From Todiramphus chloris collaris (taxonomy: Eukaryota; Chordata; Aves; Coraciiformes; Alcedinidae): a stretch of 64,000 bases of DNA. The number at the start of each line of letters is the position of its first letter. The first letter of the stretch is position 1. Below are positions 27,174 through 37,446 of the stretch, piece after piece. The notes beneath the pieces are model-generated. The model made no database searches. It saw only the letters and a program-made list of their open reading frames with translations, and was not told where the DNA came from. The stretch is taken from assembly GCA_025345505.1 (NCBI GenBank), contig JANVCC010000018.1, positions 36,097,191 through 36,161,190 of the forward strand. Reading direction: 5' to 3'. A program made the position numbers and the translations under genes.

Positions 27174-30100
27174 ATGGATAAACTCCCTCCCAAAATCCTC
27201 CAAACCCAGGGACTATTGTGTATCCTTAAGTTTTCTTTCAACATGTATTTCAAATCGCTGCAATTAAAACTAAGGAATTGCAGAGCAAGCATCTTCTCGA
27301 CATCTTGCTTTCAAACTACATTAAAGCAGTGAAAGCAGTTTCTGTGCCTTAAAGTAAAACAGAAGGGAAGCTTTGAAGTACGTGTCTGCACTGTGCATTT
27401 CTCCTCTTTCAGCACGTGTGGCTGTGGCTCAGAGCAGCTCGCTCAATCTGTTTGCTAATCGAGATGTAGAGCTGGAACAGCGTGCCATGCTCCTGAAGAG
27501 ACTGGCTTTTGCAATTTTTAGTAGTGAGATAGACCAATACCAGAAATACCTTCCAGATATACAAGGTCAGTAAAAATGTTCCATTTGGTGGACTTGGGGT
27601 TCACTGAGGAATATTTTGTATGATGGGGTAACAGCAGGTTAATTTGTCCCTTAGTACAATCCCGTCGTCAGATGAAAAAGTTTCTGCAGCTTTTGGTTAG
27701 AATATTTTCAGTGTTCTGTGATTACAAACTACACAGACTTTGTGATTACCAGGTGACTTTTATCCAGATTATTTCACTGTTAAGTGAAAAATAGATATAA
27801 TAATTATATATATTAGCATATTATTAAATATAGTATTATATAATATGTTACAATATTATGTATTTATTATTTATTATAATTATACCTTGCATTGTAAACT
27901 CTATATATTCTTTACTGTTAAGTTATACCTAATCAGTGTCCTTGGGTACCTGCAATATGTGTTTTGACACAAACATCTGAGGTATAAACACTGATTAACT
28001 AAGGATAAACAGAAAATCTGACTTTGAATAAGTTTTGAATTCTTGACGTCTCTAGCTGTTTGTTTGGGGTTTTTTTTCCTGCTGTTTTGTTTATTGGTCC
28101 TATTTATCACTGAAGAGTATCTCTTCCGGTGACCTTTTACCTAAGTCACTGGGAATGGAAGCTGCTTGGTTTCATCCTAAGATGATTCAAATAGCTACAG
28201 CAGCAGTTTCTAGATATATTGCCTTTTTTTAGTGCTACAAAGGTGGACGCGTTGGTCTCTGCCTGCATATGAAAGTCAATTGCATCATCTTTCTCATTGC
28301 ATTCGTTCCAGGATTTATTCTTTGAAATGTTTTTTTTCCCCCAGTCATATCACTAGCTGGGTTTATTATGTTGAAGATACCAGGTGGTTTTACTGGTTTG
28401 AACTGTGAAGTGCATTTGTTGGTTTGATTGAACAATTCGTTTCTGTATCTGCCTCTATATGTTGAATGGTTAGAGGTGGTTATGGTTAAATAAGAGCATA
28501 TCGTCCCTGTGTAATATCCTATGTACTGTGATGATGCAGCCTTTCAATAACAATAAATCCTAGCTCTTCAGGCTGTTGTTGTGGTGTTTGGAATCCTCCT
28601 CTTTTTGTCATGGGTGGAATTCTGCATAAGAAGAGCAAAACTCCCACGTGTGCTGTTGCATTTATGCAGAGAACTGTTTTGAGGTTTCTAGCTTTTATTT
28701 GTTGCTTGGTGGAAGTGGTTGGGTTTTCTGTTGACAGAATAAAACTCTAGCAAAGTAGGAAAACAGTAACATGGTAGAAGCTTACAAAAAGTAAATATTG
28801 AGAGTAAATGAGGGAAGGAGAAATTATTAGTTGGAATTATTCTGAACTGAGGAAACCTTCTTGGCTTTTTGTTTCAGAAAGACTGGTAGAAAGTCTCCGT
28901 CTGCCACAGGTGCCCACCCTGCATTCCCAAGTGTTCCTGTTTTTCAGAGTATTGCTTTTAAGAATGTCTCCACAGCACCTCACTTCTCTTTGGCCAACCA
29001 TGATCACTGAACTGGTGAGTTGCAGTTAGAATTCATAATTCATAAAGCTGGTGCAGATTTGAGAAACAACATCATTCCTCTTCAACCTTTGTCTTCTAGA
29101 TATTGTGCACGTAAATGTCCAACAGACACAAATTGAAAGCTGACTTACTTTCATAGTCCTGATGTCTATTTTTTGCAACCAAATAGCATATCTGTTGGCA
29201 TATGCTATTTAATCTGTTAGGTGTCTCCTGAATTAAATTTATCTTTGGCCTCATTGTTCCCTGCTGACTCCCACTTCAATTTCTGCCTACATATGTGTAC
29301 CCTTTCCATGATTCCCACTCCCACTCTGCTCAGTGTTCTCTATTTCTACTTTCCTGGTCATTCAGCCTTCTTCCTCAGCAGTGAGGGTGAGAAGCCACAT
29401 AACGGAGGAATCAGATTCTATATTGTATTGGCAGTTGATGGTCATTCAGATCACATTGTGGCTGAAATGTGTTAACTAGATTTACACAAGGCTCGACTCA
29501 TCTTTCCTCTTCCCTCTTCCTCTTGTTTTACTCTGCAAAACAAGCCAGGATAAACAGCTGTTCTCAGAGCTGCTACCTGTGGAGTCTCCAGTGTTGGCTG
29601 TTTGATGTACTCTTGGGCTTCAGCTTTGGCAGTGGGAATGGAGGAGAGTGGTTGGTGCATCCTGTGGTCTATTTAGCATGTTAGCCAAGGAGTTCCCAAG
29701 AGACTGGCTAACAGACAGCAAATCAGAGTCAGTGCTGTGATGGTTTTGTGTCTCAAAGATACAGTCTTCTCACAGATCCAGGCAATAGGAGAAAAGCCAT
29801 GTAAAGTGTTCTGAAGATCAAGTTCATTGTTTTAGCAATAGATGCATTTAATTTTGATCCCGTCAAGAGTATAAATATTAGAAAACCCTTTCTACTCTGT
29901 GTAGCCCAGTGTGAAGGCCAGGGGACAGTACCCAAGTTGCCACAGTCCTCGAACTATTTTCAGTGGAAAGCACTGTGTTACTTCTGCATATTCACACCTG
30001 AGCTTGACTGCTCCACTATATGATGCTTTATTCTCATTTCCTTAAGGTCTTGCTCTCTTTCTAAGTAGTGGAAGGGTTTAACCTTTGAGAGCTTTCCTGC

Positions 30101-33100
30101 CCATAGAAGTTTCTCATGATCCATGTGCTACTTGGGCTGTATGTAAAGGATGAAAGAGCTTTAGGGTGCCAGTGTTATTTCATCATCCAGGAATGGAAAT
30201 AAAGCTCCCAATGGTTCCTCTAAGGTTTATTACTCACACCTCCCTACAGCATTTTCCTGAGTCATAGTCTATAAAAAATAGTATTAAAATATAGCATTTC
30301 ATCTTCAGGTACAAGTGTTTTTACTGATGGAACAGGAGCTCACTGCTGATGAAGACATTTCCAGGTAAACTTATGAACTTTCCACCAATTTAACTTGATA
30401 ACAGTCTCTTGGCATGCTGATGAGCAGTTGAGTCATTCTTTAGAATAGCTTTTCTTAGAATTATCAAGCTGAAATGAGAAGGACAAGTAAAGGCAGTTCA
30501 GTCAGACTGTAGTACCAAGGATATACTGTTCAGAAGAAAACAAAAAATCCTGCTGTCAGATTGCTCACTAAGGTAAATTATGCAATACAGGCATGTTAGT
30601 TCTTACAGTGGCTTCCTGGCTACAATGACATTGCTTTTGCAATTAAAATATGTATGGCGTGACTTTACAGCTTTTCCATATCATGCACTTATTCAGAATA
30701 AAACTGTTTATTATGTATTAACACTTTATCTTTTATGTATATCTAAATGTACAACATTCCACCCATAACACAGACTTGCAGTATTCTAGTTTGATTCAGG
30801 ATTAAGTTGATGCATGAAGAGCTGTGTGTTTGTAAAGGCAAGAAAGAATGATGATGTTCTCACAGTGGCAGAAAGCTGTTATGACCCACCTGCCTGCTAC
30901 CATTTATTTTAGAACTTCTGGCCCATCTGTTGCTGGTCTGGAGACAACATACACAGGCGGCAACGGTTTCTCCACATCCTATAATAGCCAGAGATGGTTG
31001 AACCTGTACTTGTCCGCTTGCAAATTTCTGGACTTGGCCCTAGCTCTACCATCTGAAAACCTGCCTCAGTTTCAGATGTGAGTAGAAGTCACTGTCATTT
31101 AAGTTTTTGGATGTTTGTCTATGCTTCTTGGTAAAATTCCACTGTATATAATCTTTGTTTTCCTATTTTCTTTCCTCTTCTGGCTTTCACCCAAGGCAGC
31201 CTCCCGGTGTCAGAGTGGCCCCCAAAGCAAATGATGCCACACACCAAATGAGTTCAATCTGGTGTGATTTAGCCTGTGGCAAGAGATTCTCAGCACTTGT
31301 GAGCTAATTAGCAATAGTGATTTATTCAAGTATTTTATTATTTTAAGTATTCAGTTGCAGTAATGTCTAAGAACTCAAAATGCACCCACACATCTCAGTG
31401 ACTAATGCCTGAAATCAGACGACTGTATGTCATCTCAGCACGAATCACTGAAATTATGCCTGTGTGATCTGTCTGGAAGATGTTGCAATAAAACCTGCTT
31501 GTGAAGGGCACCCCATAGGTTTCTCTTGGTCAGTAATATTCATTTGTGCAAACTGCCTCCCCAGCACCTCTGCAATCTTTTTCTGCTGAAAAAAATGAAT
31601 TGCAAAACAACTGGCATTTGCTGAAGACCCTAGAAGTGAGAGGGCACCAAGGACAAAAGAAAGGATCGCTTCTCTTCCTTTACAATTCACAGTGGTGACT
31701 GCGTGAGAGCTGCTGCCCTGGCACAGCTCTGTTTTGGTCACCCACCTAGTTTCGTTTAGGTCACTACTGTGCATTTCTTAGAAGACAGTAGTCGTGCTGA
31801 ATCACCCTTGTCTTTATGGTGTTCTCATGGAGGCTTGGATTGAATTTAAGGATGGAAACTTTGATTTCCTTTATAGTTTATAATGCAAGTAGCCAGTGCA
31901 GCAGCGGTGCATCCAGGTGGGGGGCGGGGAGCAGTCCACTTGGTCTTGCTGCTCTATGAATAGGTAAAATAAGTGAGTTCCTGGTTATCAATATAGTATG
32001 TTGAGAACATTTTGTGTGTTGTGGTAAGCACTGCAAATAGGCAGCAAAATGTTTTAAGTAACAACGTGTTTTGTAATTCAGAATTGCTTTCAGTTCTCTT
32101 GCACACAATGAATCACAGAACGTTAGGGATTGGAAGGGACCTTGAAAGATCATCTGGTCCAATCCTCTAGCGGGACCACCTAGATCAGGTCAGACAGGAA
32201 CGCATCCAGGTGGGTTTTGAATGTCTCCAGAGAAGGAAACCCTACAACCTCACTGGGCAGCCCATTCCAGTGCTCTATTACCCTCACCGCGAAGAAGTTT
32301 TTTCTCATATTTATGTGGAACCTCCTGTATTCCAGCTTGCACCCATTGGCTGACACAGAGAAGAGCCTGGCTCCATCCTCCTGACACTCACCCTTTATAT
32401 ATTTATAAACATTAATGAGGTCACCCCTCAGTTTCCTCTTCTCCAAGCTAAACATGAAGATGTGAATGGTACTAGTTTTAGCTTCTCTGCCTTATCTTGC
32501 CCTTGTCATTCTTAAATACTTTAAGAAACACTAAAGAAAAAAAGACAGTGCTACATTTTCTGCCATGTTACGTCCTGCTTTTCAGAATGCCTTTCCCATT
32601 TGTTCTTGTGAACTACTGATGTTTTTGGCATGGGTTGGTTTTGGTATTTTCCCCCTAGTCCATTCTTTGATACTTAACTAGATTTCCTCATCCACTCATA
32701 TTTTTAGGTCTAGCAGAAAAGCCTGCATGTTCACTAATGATGGTGTCTGTTTGTGTTATCTCATGATAGGTATCGCTGGGCTTTTATTCCGGAAGCATCA
32801 GATGATTCGGGCTTGGAAGTACGAAGACAGGGTACCCACCAGAGGGAATTCAAGCCCTATGTGGTGCGGCTAGCAAAACTGCTGAGAAAAAAAGCAAAGG
32901 TACATCACTTTCTTCCAGTTTTGCTTTTCACTGCAAACTTTCATGTACAGTAACTTACAGCATTGTTTCTTTTTTGGATATTTATTGATTTATTTTTAAT
33001 TTTTTTTTTTATTTTAACAATGAAGAATGGAAAGTAGTTCATCTGGTGGGGGAGATCCCCACTGGAGTAATCCCAAGTCAGCATTAGGCAAAAACCACGT

Positions 33101-36100
33101 GCAGGTATACAATACAAAAAAAACCCCAAAAAAACAACAAAGAAAAAACCCAAACAACAACGGCAACAACCAAACCATAAAAACACCCAAAGAAAGAGTA
33201 AATAAAACCCCTCAAACCTGATATGATCAAAAAAAGGCGATGGTCAGTGACTCTGGAGTTTCCAGTTAGGAGTATTATTTGTATTATTTGAGTAAAACGT
33301 AAAATATGCTTTGATGTCTAATATATTTTAATATAAAATCACTTTCAGACAGGCAGTCATATATGTAGATAGTAGTATAATTATCTTTTGAAGTGGAAAA
33401 GAATTTTTGTTAATAATAATCACACTTCAATATTTAGAAAACTGTTGCATTCCTAAAAATGACAGAACCAAGAGTTTTGAGACTGTACAGAGCCAGGGAG
33501 AGCTGGGTTTCTTCCCTGAAGCAGTTAACATTGAATGGAAGAAGGCAGAGAGCAGTAGAAACAGTTCTGGTGCACATTTTGTAGAGTGGGAGCAGAATTA
33601 GAGTTGTCATTACCTTGGTGCATGAGGTATATTAAACCCTTAGTTTAGGTGGAGTGGAGCCTGATCTGCTAAAGGAAGCTGATGGAAGCTGGCCTAGCCC
33701 TATCCCAGGGAGTTTGCTTCTGCAGCTGCAATGTAAGAAGACTGCTGTCTGGTACTTTAGTGCTCGTGCTGTATGGACAGAGCCCCCTTGGGCAGACACT
33801 TCACTGGAAAAGGTTGCTGGGTGGGCCAGGGAAACGGGAAGGAAGCTTGAAGCCATATGGGGGAGAACTTTGAAGTTCATTCTTGGGTTTCCTCCCAAAT
33901 AGGTGTCATTGTCAGGACTGTAACACTGGCACCCTGCTGTACCGACTGCATTTACAGTCTGTAAGGAATGTTTTCACTGAGTAAAGAAACTGTTGCTATA
34001 TAGAAGTGGCAACGTAAAATCTAGGGATAACTTAGTTGCAGGAAGACCTCAATGATTCAAGGAACACTCAAAACTGTAGGGTATAAAACAACCACATGAA
34101 GCAGATCTGCATTTTTATTTTTATTGGTTTTGAACCATGAAGATAAGATTAAATTTCTATTCTTGAATGTGTAAAGCAACAATCAGATTTAACTGACTGC
34201 TGATCAGATGTAGCCTCTAACCCTGGTGTTCAGTGTAGTGTGAGATACCTGTTAGAAAGCCGTCGTACTCCAAATAGTCTCTTTGCATCAATTATAAATT
34301 ACATACGATATATAAAATACCCATGCTGGTAAGTACCGTGTGTTGAGACAGATGCCTGAAGTCAGGACTTCTACAAAATATGCTTCATTAATATAGAAAA
34401 CTTCCAGGAATTTCTGGAACCCGCTGGTCACGGCAGCAGTTGCACACCTTGAACCATAGCTAGGAGTACTATGATGAGATAAACATGAGGTAATGAATTT
34501 TAATTTCTGGGACATTTCTTCTTTGTGCAGAGAACAGTGTTGCATACAGCTCTGTGTTTTTCTTGGAAAAGAACTGTTTCTGAGCAAAATGTTCCAGTGG
34601 ATCTTGACTTTTCCTTGAGGGTACTCTGACTAATGCTCAGACTCACGTACTATGGTGTTGCTGAGACTCTGTCTGAAGGAAACGTGCTTAAAAAATCTCC
34701 TTCGGCACTGCTGGCAATAAAGAGAAGAACAAACTGGCAGTGCCATTACTGTCTAACACTGTCTTGGCCACACTAGCTCCAGAGTCTGCCATTTCTGGAC
34801 CATGGACTCTTTGGAGCAGGTGATTTTTCTAGCTGAAGCACGACACCCAACCAAGCAACTGCACAGCCTTCATGGCAAAGTATTATTTTGGTATATGAAA
34901 TGCAGTCTGAAAGTTCTCCTCTTTCCTTCCACAGGACAAACAGGAGGACTTTAAGACGGTGGTTTTGGAGGGAATGGAGATGGCCAAGCATCAGGTGAGG
35001 GTGGCCTTTGATGCTTGAGTTGTGAAACGAGCTTGCCATAATCATACCATTGCCTTCAGGCCCTGGGCAGTATTTAGCTTTCAGTAAGAAGTGGGAGATC
35101 AGGCTTGTTAGAAGACAAAGTTGAGAGATTTTTTTTGAAGGGAAATAATCATGAATGCCCTAATTTTTAAAGATATCATAAAAGATTATTTTTGTTTGTT
35201 TCCTACATGAAATAGTTCACAAAAAGCTAATGTTAGTTCTAAGAATTATGTTTGCAAATCATTATAAAATAGAATAATGAAATAATTTTTACCAAACGGC
35301 GAGTATGAAACACGCAATCCCTAATTGATCTCTGTCAAATGTAACTGTTGTTTTAAGTATTTGAGGAAGTAGTGGTGGTTGCTTAGCAGATACTGCCATG
35401 AGGAAATGCCTTGGATGGATTCTATTTCACTGTTCACAGAGAACTGGTATTTGCATGCGCAGCCCATCTGGTTGGCTGCTGTGTAACACTGACACTGGCT
35501 GTGCGCTGCAGCTAGTCTGTGCTCACCACTGGGTCATACTGAGCACAGTAGAGCACCAGTACTGAACAGCCTCTCTTCTGTGGATCCAATGTGAAGCTTT
35601 TAAAGGAGAAACTTCAAAAACTAGTAGCCTCATTATGAGGCATCAACAACTCTTTCTGTCTTGAAATTCTGTCTTCCCCTTGTTGTAGTTCATGGAGCCT
35701 TTCCTTTCTTGAGACTTGGAGAGGTAGAATAGCAATCTCCTGTAACAGGGAGCCAAGCTACCAGATGAAAATGCTAAATACATGAATATTTAATTTTATC
35801 CTAATAGTTGTTTGTGAAACAGGTATTATATAGGCTCCTGAATTTCAGGACAGTTGCTTCACTTAAAGGGCAAAAACTGTATTTGCTGAAGTATTGTCTC
35901 TTGAAGAAAATCTGTTTTCTCAAGGGCTGTGCAGTCAGTAATCCTCGCCTTACACTCTGCTACTACGGCTGTTCTCTCTGCTCATTCTCCTTTTGTTACA
36001 AAGCCTGTTCTTCAGGAGCTGTGCAGCTGGCCAGGGGTCTTGGACGGCCCCTGCCTTGGCAGAGACATTGCCAGGGCAGCAGGACAGATGTGCTAGTCAG

Positions 36101-37446
36101 GGGCAGATCAGGAGGTGGCTCTCCTTGATGTGGCCTTTGTGCTTCTTTTCTCCTTCCTCACAGAATAAAACCTAGTAGTAGAAGCTCTCTCTTACTGGTT
36201 TGTCAGTAACAGTCCAAACAAGGTGTTTCTGGTGGTGATAGTACCTTATTGTCTAGATTTGAGTATGGGTCTTTTTGACGCAAAAAAAAAAAAAAAGAAG
36301 AGGGATGAGTACCACGTGAGTAGCTTGATGTTAGTGTTTAGGTATTTTAGTATGCAAATATTTAAGTTGACCCTAAACAGGGTGACATCAGTGTACAGAT
36401 ACTGCCTGTGAGCATCTGGTGTGTGACTGCTGCCTTTGCTGGTGGGTTTCCTGAAATTCTCTCCTTTGAAATTTCCCCCATGAAATGGAAAGTACATAAC
36501 GGAGGTCTTCTGAGAACATGCAAAGAGTAACTGAACAGTTTGTCTTCAGTGGCAGCTTCAAGTGTTTCCTCACAGCCTCCACGTGTGTTATTTCTGATAC
36601 GAACAACAGCACTGCTTTTGCTCTTCCTGAACATTCTGAACTCTAGTTTCCAACTGAAAATGCTTTGTTTCTCTAACTTCCTCTGGGGTTTATTGTTATT
36701 AATACTGGCAGTAGAATGAAGTGTGAGTGTCATCAGAGACCAGTCTACTTTGGAGGACACAACTTCAATACTGGCTGTCACTGGCCTGAGCTGTTTGCGT
36801 TAGCCAGAGGGATGCTGCACCAGGGAGAGCTCTGCAGGACAGCAGAGCAGTGGGTGACACAGTGGAGGGGGAGGCTGCCTTGCTTTGGGGCAGCCCTGCA
36901 CAGGGACAGTGGACTCAACTGGCTGCCAGCCTGTACACTCCAGCCTCTGGGGCTGCCAAGAGCAGTGAGGGGAGGAGCAGGAGAGCTGCTTGGAAAGCTG
37001 CACTCCAGCATCTGTGGATTTTGTTGATTGGACACGTATTTTTGGAATGTAGAGAAATACTTTATTGGGCATTAGTCTTATTTTTACGTGTGCTTTTTCT
37101 GATTTGTCCTGTATTATTTTCCATTTCTCTGTATTTACAGAAAAACCCAGAGGAGGACAGCTCAGGGAAAACGCTAAGTTGGGAACCAGGTCACTTGCTT
37201 TTAACCATCTACACTGTTCGCAGCATTGAGCAGCTTTTGCCTTTCTTCAATGTACTCAGCCAAGTTTTTAACAGCAAAGTCACAAGCAGATGCGTTGGAC
37301 ACTCAGGGAGCCCTGTACTTTACCCCAACTGTTTTCCAAGTAAGGACATAAAAATGGAGAACCTCAAGACCTTCTCCAGCAAAGCAAGACAAAAGATAGA
37401 AGAAATGGTTGAGAAGGATTTTCTTGAAGGCGTTGTAAAAACATGA
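512..37446 (+). CDS. DOP1A: DOP1A (DOPEY1), 3' two thirds of the gene, 23 coding exons
   Basis: Large peripheral membrane protein of the Dopey family. With MON2 it acts in Golgi/endosome membrane traffic, and it has been linked to kinesin-1 (family knowledge). Coding exons that I could join in phase: 512-786, 1451-1603, 5405-5505, 6783-7042, 7726-9733, 9842-9953, 10787-10966, 13233-13358, 13700-13834, 14361-14416, 14940-15044, 15719-15785, 16104-16248, 16493-16572, 17167-17276, 17436-17585, 26742-26803, 27413-27565, 28878-29014, 30309-30364, 30913-31077, 32770-32899 and 37141-37446 (stop TGA 37444-37446). They total 5,072 nt, or 1,689 codons, with no internal stop, so the gene looks functional. 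All introns are GT-AG except the one after 1603, which has a GC donor. The N-terminal third and the promoter lie left of the window. Recognition rests on strong protein-level similarity to vertebrate DOP1A (for example [19 protein letters not shown] and the C-terminal [13 protein letters not shown]) and on the neighbours PGM3, RWDD2A and ME1. Confidence 0.96.
1604..1609 (+). other. Non-canonical GC splice donor of a DOP1A intron
   Basis: The exon 1451-1603 ends in ACAAG and is followed by GCAAGT rather than GT. The next exon (5405) continues in phase 0 only if the cut falls at this GC. The nearest GT (1608) would add four bases and break the frame. AAG|GCAAGT is the typical context of the minority GC-AG class of U2 introns, so this is probably a real donor rather than a sequencing error. 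Confidence 0.85.
5212..5255. repeat. Two-copy 22-bp tandem repeat
   Basis: The unit TACTATTTGTAATGTTAGAA plus AA occurs twice head to tail with no mismatch, inside a DOP1A intron. It looks like a recent replication-slippage duplication. Confidence 0.9.
5506..7725 (+). other. DOP1A introns flanking exon 6783-7042
   Basis: Two AT-rich introns (5506-6782 and 7043-7725) separated by one 260-nt exon. No repeat family, RNA gene or extra exon is recognisable in them. Confidence 0.65.
7726..9733 (+). CDS. DOP1A: DOP1A giant internal exon (2,008 nt)
   Basis: This single exon encodes 669 residues, about 40% of the coding sequence in the window. Its first part is a Ser/Glu-rich, probably disordered stretch. 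It then has a lysine-rich cluster (about 8495-8575), followed from about 8590 by a highly conserved helical region starting near [13 protein letters not shown]. It enters in phase 1 (the G at 7042 joins CA at 7726) and leaves in phase 2 (AG at 9732-9733 joins G at 9842). The apparent start codon upstream of 7726 lies in intron sequence. The acceptor is the TTTTATTTTAG ending at 7725 and the donor is GTATGT at 9734. Confidence 0.95.
9954..13232 (+). other. DOP1A introns around exon 10787-10966
   Basis: Introns 9954-10786 and 10967-13232 are AT-rich. The second holds an A-run near 11270-11285 and an imperfect 30-bp tandem duplication (11289-11345). Nothing else is recognisable. Confidence 0.65.
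11289..11345. repeat. Imperfect two-copy tandem repeat, about 30 bp unit
   Basis: The block beginning CAGGACTCTTCTCTTAAAAC occurs at 11289 and again at 11319. The second copy is slightly shortened (a TTC is missing before TACT). It lies in a DOP1A intron next to a poly-A run. Confidence 0.85.
13359..17435 (+). other. Cluster of short DOP1A introns
   Basis: Introns of roughly 0.15-0.7 kb separate eight small exons. They carry simple sequence only: an A-run at about 14155-14176, a (CT)n tract just upstream of the 14940 acceptor (about 14917-14937), and T-runs near 16090 and 16915. No other gene is seen. Confidence 0.7.
17831..18529 (-). mobile_element. CR1 LINE, 3' part (left of provirus)
   Basis: Truncated chicken-repeat-1 non-LTR retrotransposon in minus orientation. 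The left end shows the typical CR1 3' tail (reverse complement of GGTTGGGAAGGACCTTAAA). On the minus strand, 18490-18155 encodes the end of the CR1 reverse-transcriptase ORF, including [32 protein letters not shown] and [19 protein letters not shown]. The element is interrupted at 18529 by the provirus and resumes at 26442. Confidence 0.9.
18524..18529. repeat. Left target-site duplication of the provirus
   Basis: CCACCC immediately precedes the TG of the left LTR. The same six bases follow the CA of the right LTR. Confidence 0.9.
18530..18942 (-). repeat. Proviral 3' LTR
   Basis: 413 bp and co-linear with 26023-26435. Fifteen substitutions were counted by eye. Three cluster at 18535-18538 near the U5 end and four lie at about 18819-18833. 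In viral sense the polypurine tract lies directly upstream. The shifted env frame ends inside this LTR (stop at 18902-18900). Confidence 0.94.
18593..18598 (-). terminator. LTR poly(A) signal AATAAA (3' LTR copy)
   Basis: Reverse complement of TTTATT. It is the equivalent of 26086-26091 and the copy expected to end leftward proviral transcripts. Confidence 0.65.
18900..20244 (-). pseudogene. env: Endogenous retroviral env, alpharetrovirus-like, broken by a stop and a frameshift
   Basis: Envelope glycoprotein remnant. The surface subunit runs from the ATG at 20244 to TGA at 19539-19537 (235 aa). It has a hydrophobic N-terminus, many NX(S/T) sites and alpharetrovirus-like motifs ([25 protein letters not shown]). 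The same frame continues after the stop through a basic cleavage-like stretch (about 19525-19510) into the transmembrane subunit. That subunit has a leucine-rich helix, [17 protein letters not shown] and a CX6CC motif (CEEFEGMCC). A frameshift lies near a 7-base homopolymer at 19175-19181. The shifted frame (19166-18900) carries the membrane span ([20 protein letters not shown]) and a short tail that reads through the polypurine tract into the LTR. As present it cannot make a complete envelope. Confidence 0.87.
18943..18958 (-). other. Polypurine tract
   Basis: In viral sense AAAAAAGAGGGGGAGA, all purine, directly abutting the TG of the 3' LTR. This is the expected start site for plus-strand DNA synthesis. 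The env transmembrane frame reads through it. Confidence 0.9.
20288..22720 (-). pseudogene. pol: Endogenous retroviral pol: RT, RNase H and integrase, separated from its start by one nonsense codon
   Basis: Continues the pro frame after the stop at 22723-22721 and is then open to 20288. The RT fingers/palm follow ([13 protein letters not shown] and the YMDD motif at about 22345-22334). RNase H shows TDAS, ELQA, TDSAY and a final Asp in EGNAYID. Integrase has a His/Cys zinc domain (final pair CPDC), the D,D-35-E residues ([15 protein letters not shown], and the Glu of [10 protein letters not shown]), and a C-terminal [10 protein letters not shown]. All catalytic motifs I can check are intact, so the single stop is the only evident lesion. 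The stop comes 44 bp before the env ATG. Confidence 0.92.
22721..23694 (-). pseudogene. pro: Endogenous retroviral pro region: dUTPase plus aspartic protease, ending at an in-frame stop in RT
   Basis: Reached from gag by -1 frameshift. A dUTPase domain comes first: [10 protein letters not shown] (around 23600), [25 protein letters not shown] and the glycine-rich [10 protein letters not shown] motif. The retropepsin domain follows with [11 protein letters not shown] (active-site Asp present, about 23135-23105) and a flap-like TVTGIGGSQ. The C-terminal GRD-type motif usual in retropepsins is not recognisable around [12 protein letters not shown], so protease function is doubtful. The frame runs without a shift into the RT N-terminus ([17 protein letters not shown]) and stops at TAG 22723-22721 just after PSTSS. 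Downstream pol is in the same frame. Confidence 0.85.
23557..25842 (-). CDS. gag: Endogenous retroviral gag polyprotein
   Basis: Structural polyprotein, open over its full length: 761 aa from the Met at 25842, chosen because MGSAVS gives a myristoylation glycine. The frame is also open 11 codons further, to 25875. In order: matrix-like N-terminus (an N-terminal helical block with WCRRRGLL); an acidic Pro-rich linker with a late-domain-like PPYVPPS near residue 198; a charged helical stretch; capsid from about residue 380; a major homology region around residues 554-569 ([18 protein letters not shown]); two intact CX2CX4HX4C zinc knuckles (about 655-668 and 687-700); and a basic, Pro-rich tail. 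The layout is betaretrovirus-like. The last 140 nt overlap the pro frame, with a frameshift signal at 23695-23701. No stop or frameshift is seen. Confidence 0.92.
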   Translation of the reverse strand: MGSAVSAIEKAAVDRLLKLSEKTEHKISRLNLEDLLFWCRRRGLLKEPSQVFNDEHWKTIGGEIWDSVQAGVKEAQQFARTYRLVRLVLEQLRADAAMSGALKGAIALAQADSGAGSPETEGTREESRVYDEPRGQGSDYLASGGSSSRDVVSADEAEELPPPLNPFVATPDGPEPMLSNPLVAAPVGRKGQYDDLIPPYVPPSALQPETMETDPAAVPLPPEAEEGGPDLKEHERLMWQLLDEMKRLGGGAARPVISLAYQRATEAITQGLEAVGQCVEKERAKRNDLNSLSENLTRGQLLERAKEGKLLLSEGELHDLLKARFGPAEGLTTEERQILRQQRGALRRDQGDPDSRRGAATATVPARPEPPRDPTFNVQTRWHGIVSNAKLEGDFAFAPLLSAPVFATPNGPEWRPLDWNLVQKLQSAILSYGIDNKLVRRQVQELFKYQELTPSDTRAIMELILGPTAYTLFLTKWQEILENYQLNNLDLPQDDPLRLGSLSQMMGSGEFRDPQRQAALHPRILGQSKAAAVEAFGILPQIGKPSPPYIKIVQSPGEPFLAFVDKVREAVEAAPNVPPEMKTIVVKEVVVQNANSSCKRIIATQPPTATLVQLVEACSRAPWEDEKEKAQIHASALAVALRQGLQGKGGRGRSCFSCGQQGHWKKNCPQKRMQAPKGPAAGFSGNCSRCDKFGHKAPECRSRFKKDGTPLGGAGNGRSRGRSAAKKYSVGPTQRTSLAVSTSSPLPPPGAPESIWPWQEQ
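23669..23701 (-). promoter_or_regulatory. Programmed -1 frameshift signal between gag and pro
   Basis: In viral sense the slippery heptamer GGGAAAC sits in the gag frame as G GGA AAC (23701-23695), the form known from several betaretroviruses. A 7-nt spacer follows (23694-23688), then a perfect 6-bp GC hairpin GCCGCG/CGCGGC (23687-23682 with 23674-23669; loop 23681-23675). The -1 frame is open from here into the dUTPase. The loop bases CCGGAG could pair with CTCCGG at 23600-23595 as a long-range pseudoknot, which is speculative. Confidence 0.8.
25876..26002 (-). other. Proviral leader between primer site and gag
   Basis: About 130 bp of untranslated leader in viral sense, where packaging signals and the major splice donor are expected. 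I did not identify either with confidence. Confidence 0.5.
26003..26020 (-). other. Retroviral primer-binding site, tRNA-Trp type
   Basis: In viral sense TGGTGACCCCGACGATAA, two bases after the 5' LTR. The first 14 bases match the tRNA-Trp site used by avian alpharetroviruses, from established knowledge. The last four may have drifted or may indicate a variant tRNA. Confidence 0.82.
26086..26091 (-). terminator. LTR poly(A) signal AATAAA (5' LTR copy)
   Basis: Reverse complement of TTTATT. The 3' LTR copy, which would serve for transcript ends, is at 18593-18598. It is antisense to DOP1A, so it should not truncate the DOP1A transcript. Confidence 0.65.
26107..26114 (-). promoter_or_regulatory. 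TATA-like box of the 5' LTR
   Basis: In viral sense the sequence reads TATATAAG. The same motif is kept in the other LTR (18614-18621). It would place the transcription start about 25-30 bp downstream, close to the AATAAA, giving a very short R region. Confidence 0.65.
26436..26441. repeat. Right target-site duplication of the provirus
   Basis: CCACCC directly follows the right LTR and matches 18524-18529. Confidence 0.9.
26442..26590 (-). mobile_element. CR1 LINE, continuation right of provirus
   Basis: This stretch (CAGCCTGTATCCATGTTTG onwards, reading on the + strand) continues the CR1 consensus broken at 18529. It encodes, on the minus strand, the CR1 segment just upstream of the part at 18155-18490. 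The join shows that the provirus inserted into an older CR1. The right limit, near the GACAAGGGGG at about 26577, is approximate. Confidence 0.82.
27566..32104 (+). other. DOP1A introns between exons 27413-27565 and 32770-32899, proximal part
   Basis: Holds the introns around the small exons 28878-29014, 30309-30364 and 30913-31077. Content: a very AT-rich tract at 27785-27890, otherwise unremarkable intron sequence with no recognised repeat family or RNA gene. The neighbouring intron 26804-27412 contains an A-run at about 27143-27169. Confidence 0.65.
27785..27890. repeat. AT-rich low-complexity tract
   Basis: About 100 bp of nearly pure A/T made of ATATTA-like words in a DOP1A intron. Confidence 0.75.
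32105..32460 (-). mobile_element. CR1 LINE, 3' fragment
   Basis: 5'-truncated CR1 in minus orientation within a DOP1A intron. The left end has the CR1 tail (reverse complement of GGAAGGGACCTTGAAAGATC). On the minus strand, 32455-32180 encodes the end of the CR1 polyprotein ([39 protein letters not shown]). It is better preserved than most small CR1 copies here. Confidence 0.9.
32900..37140 (+). other. Last DOP1A intron (4.2 kb)
   Basis: Contains an A/C-rich low-complexity tract (about 33112-33195), an A-run at about 36282-36296 and a moderately GC-rich stretch at 36780-37010. No gene is recognised. Open frames running into 37141 from upstream are not supported as exons. Confidence 0.65.

Noticed and set aside
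36850-37140. Open frame extending upstream of the last DOP1A exon
   Set aside because: The exon starts at 37141 after TATTTACAG and joins in phase with 32899; the upstream part has no similarity to the protein.
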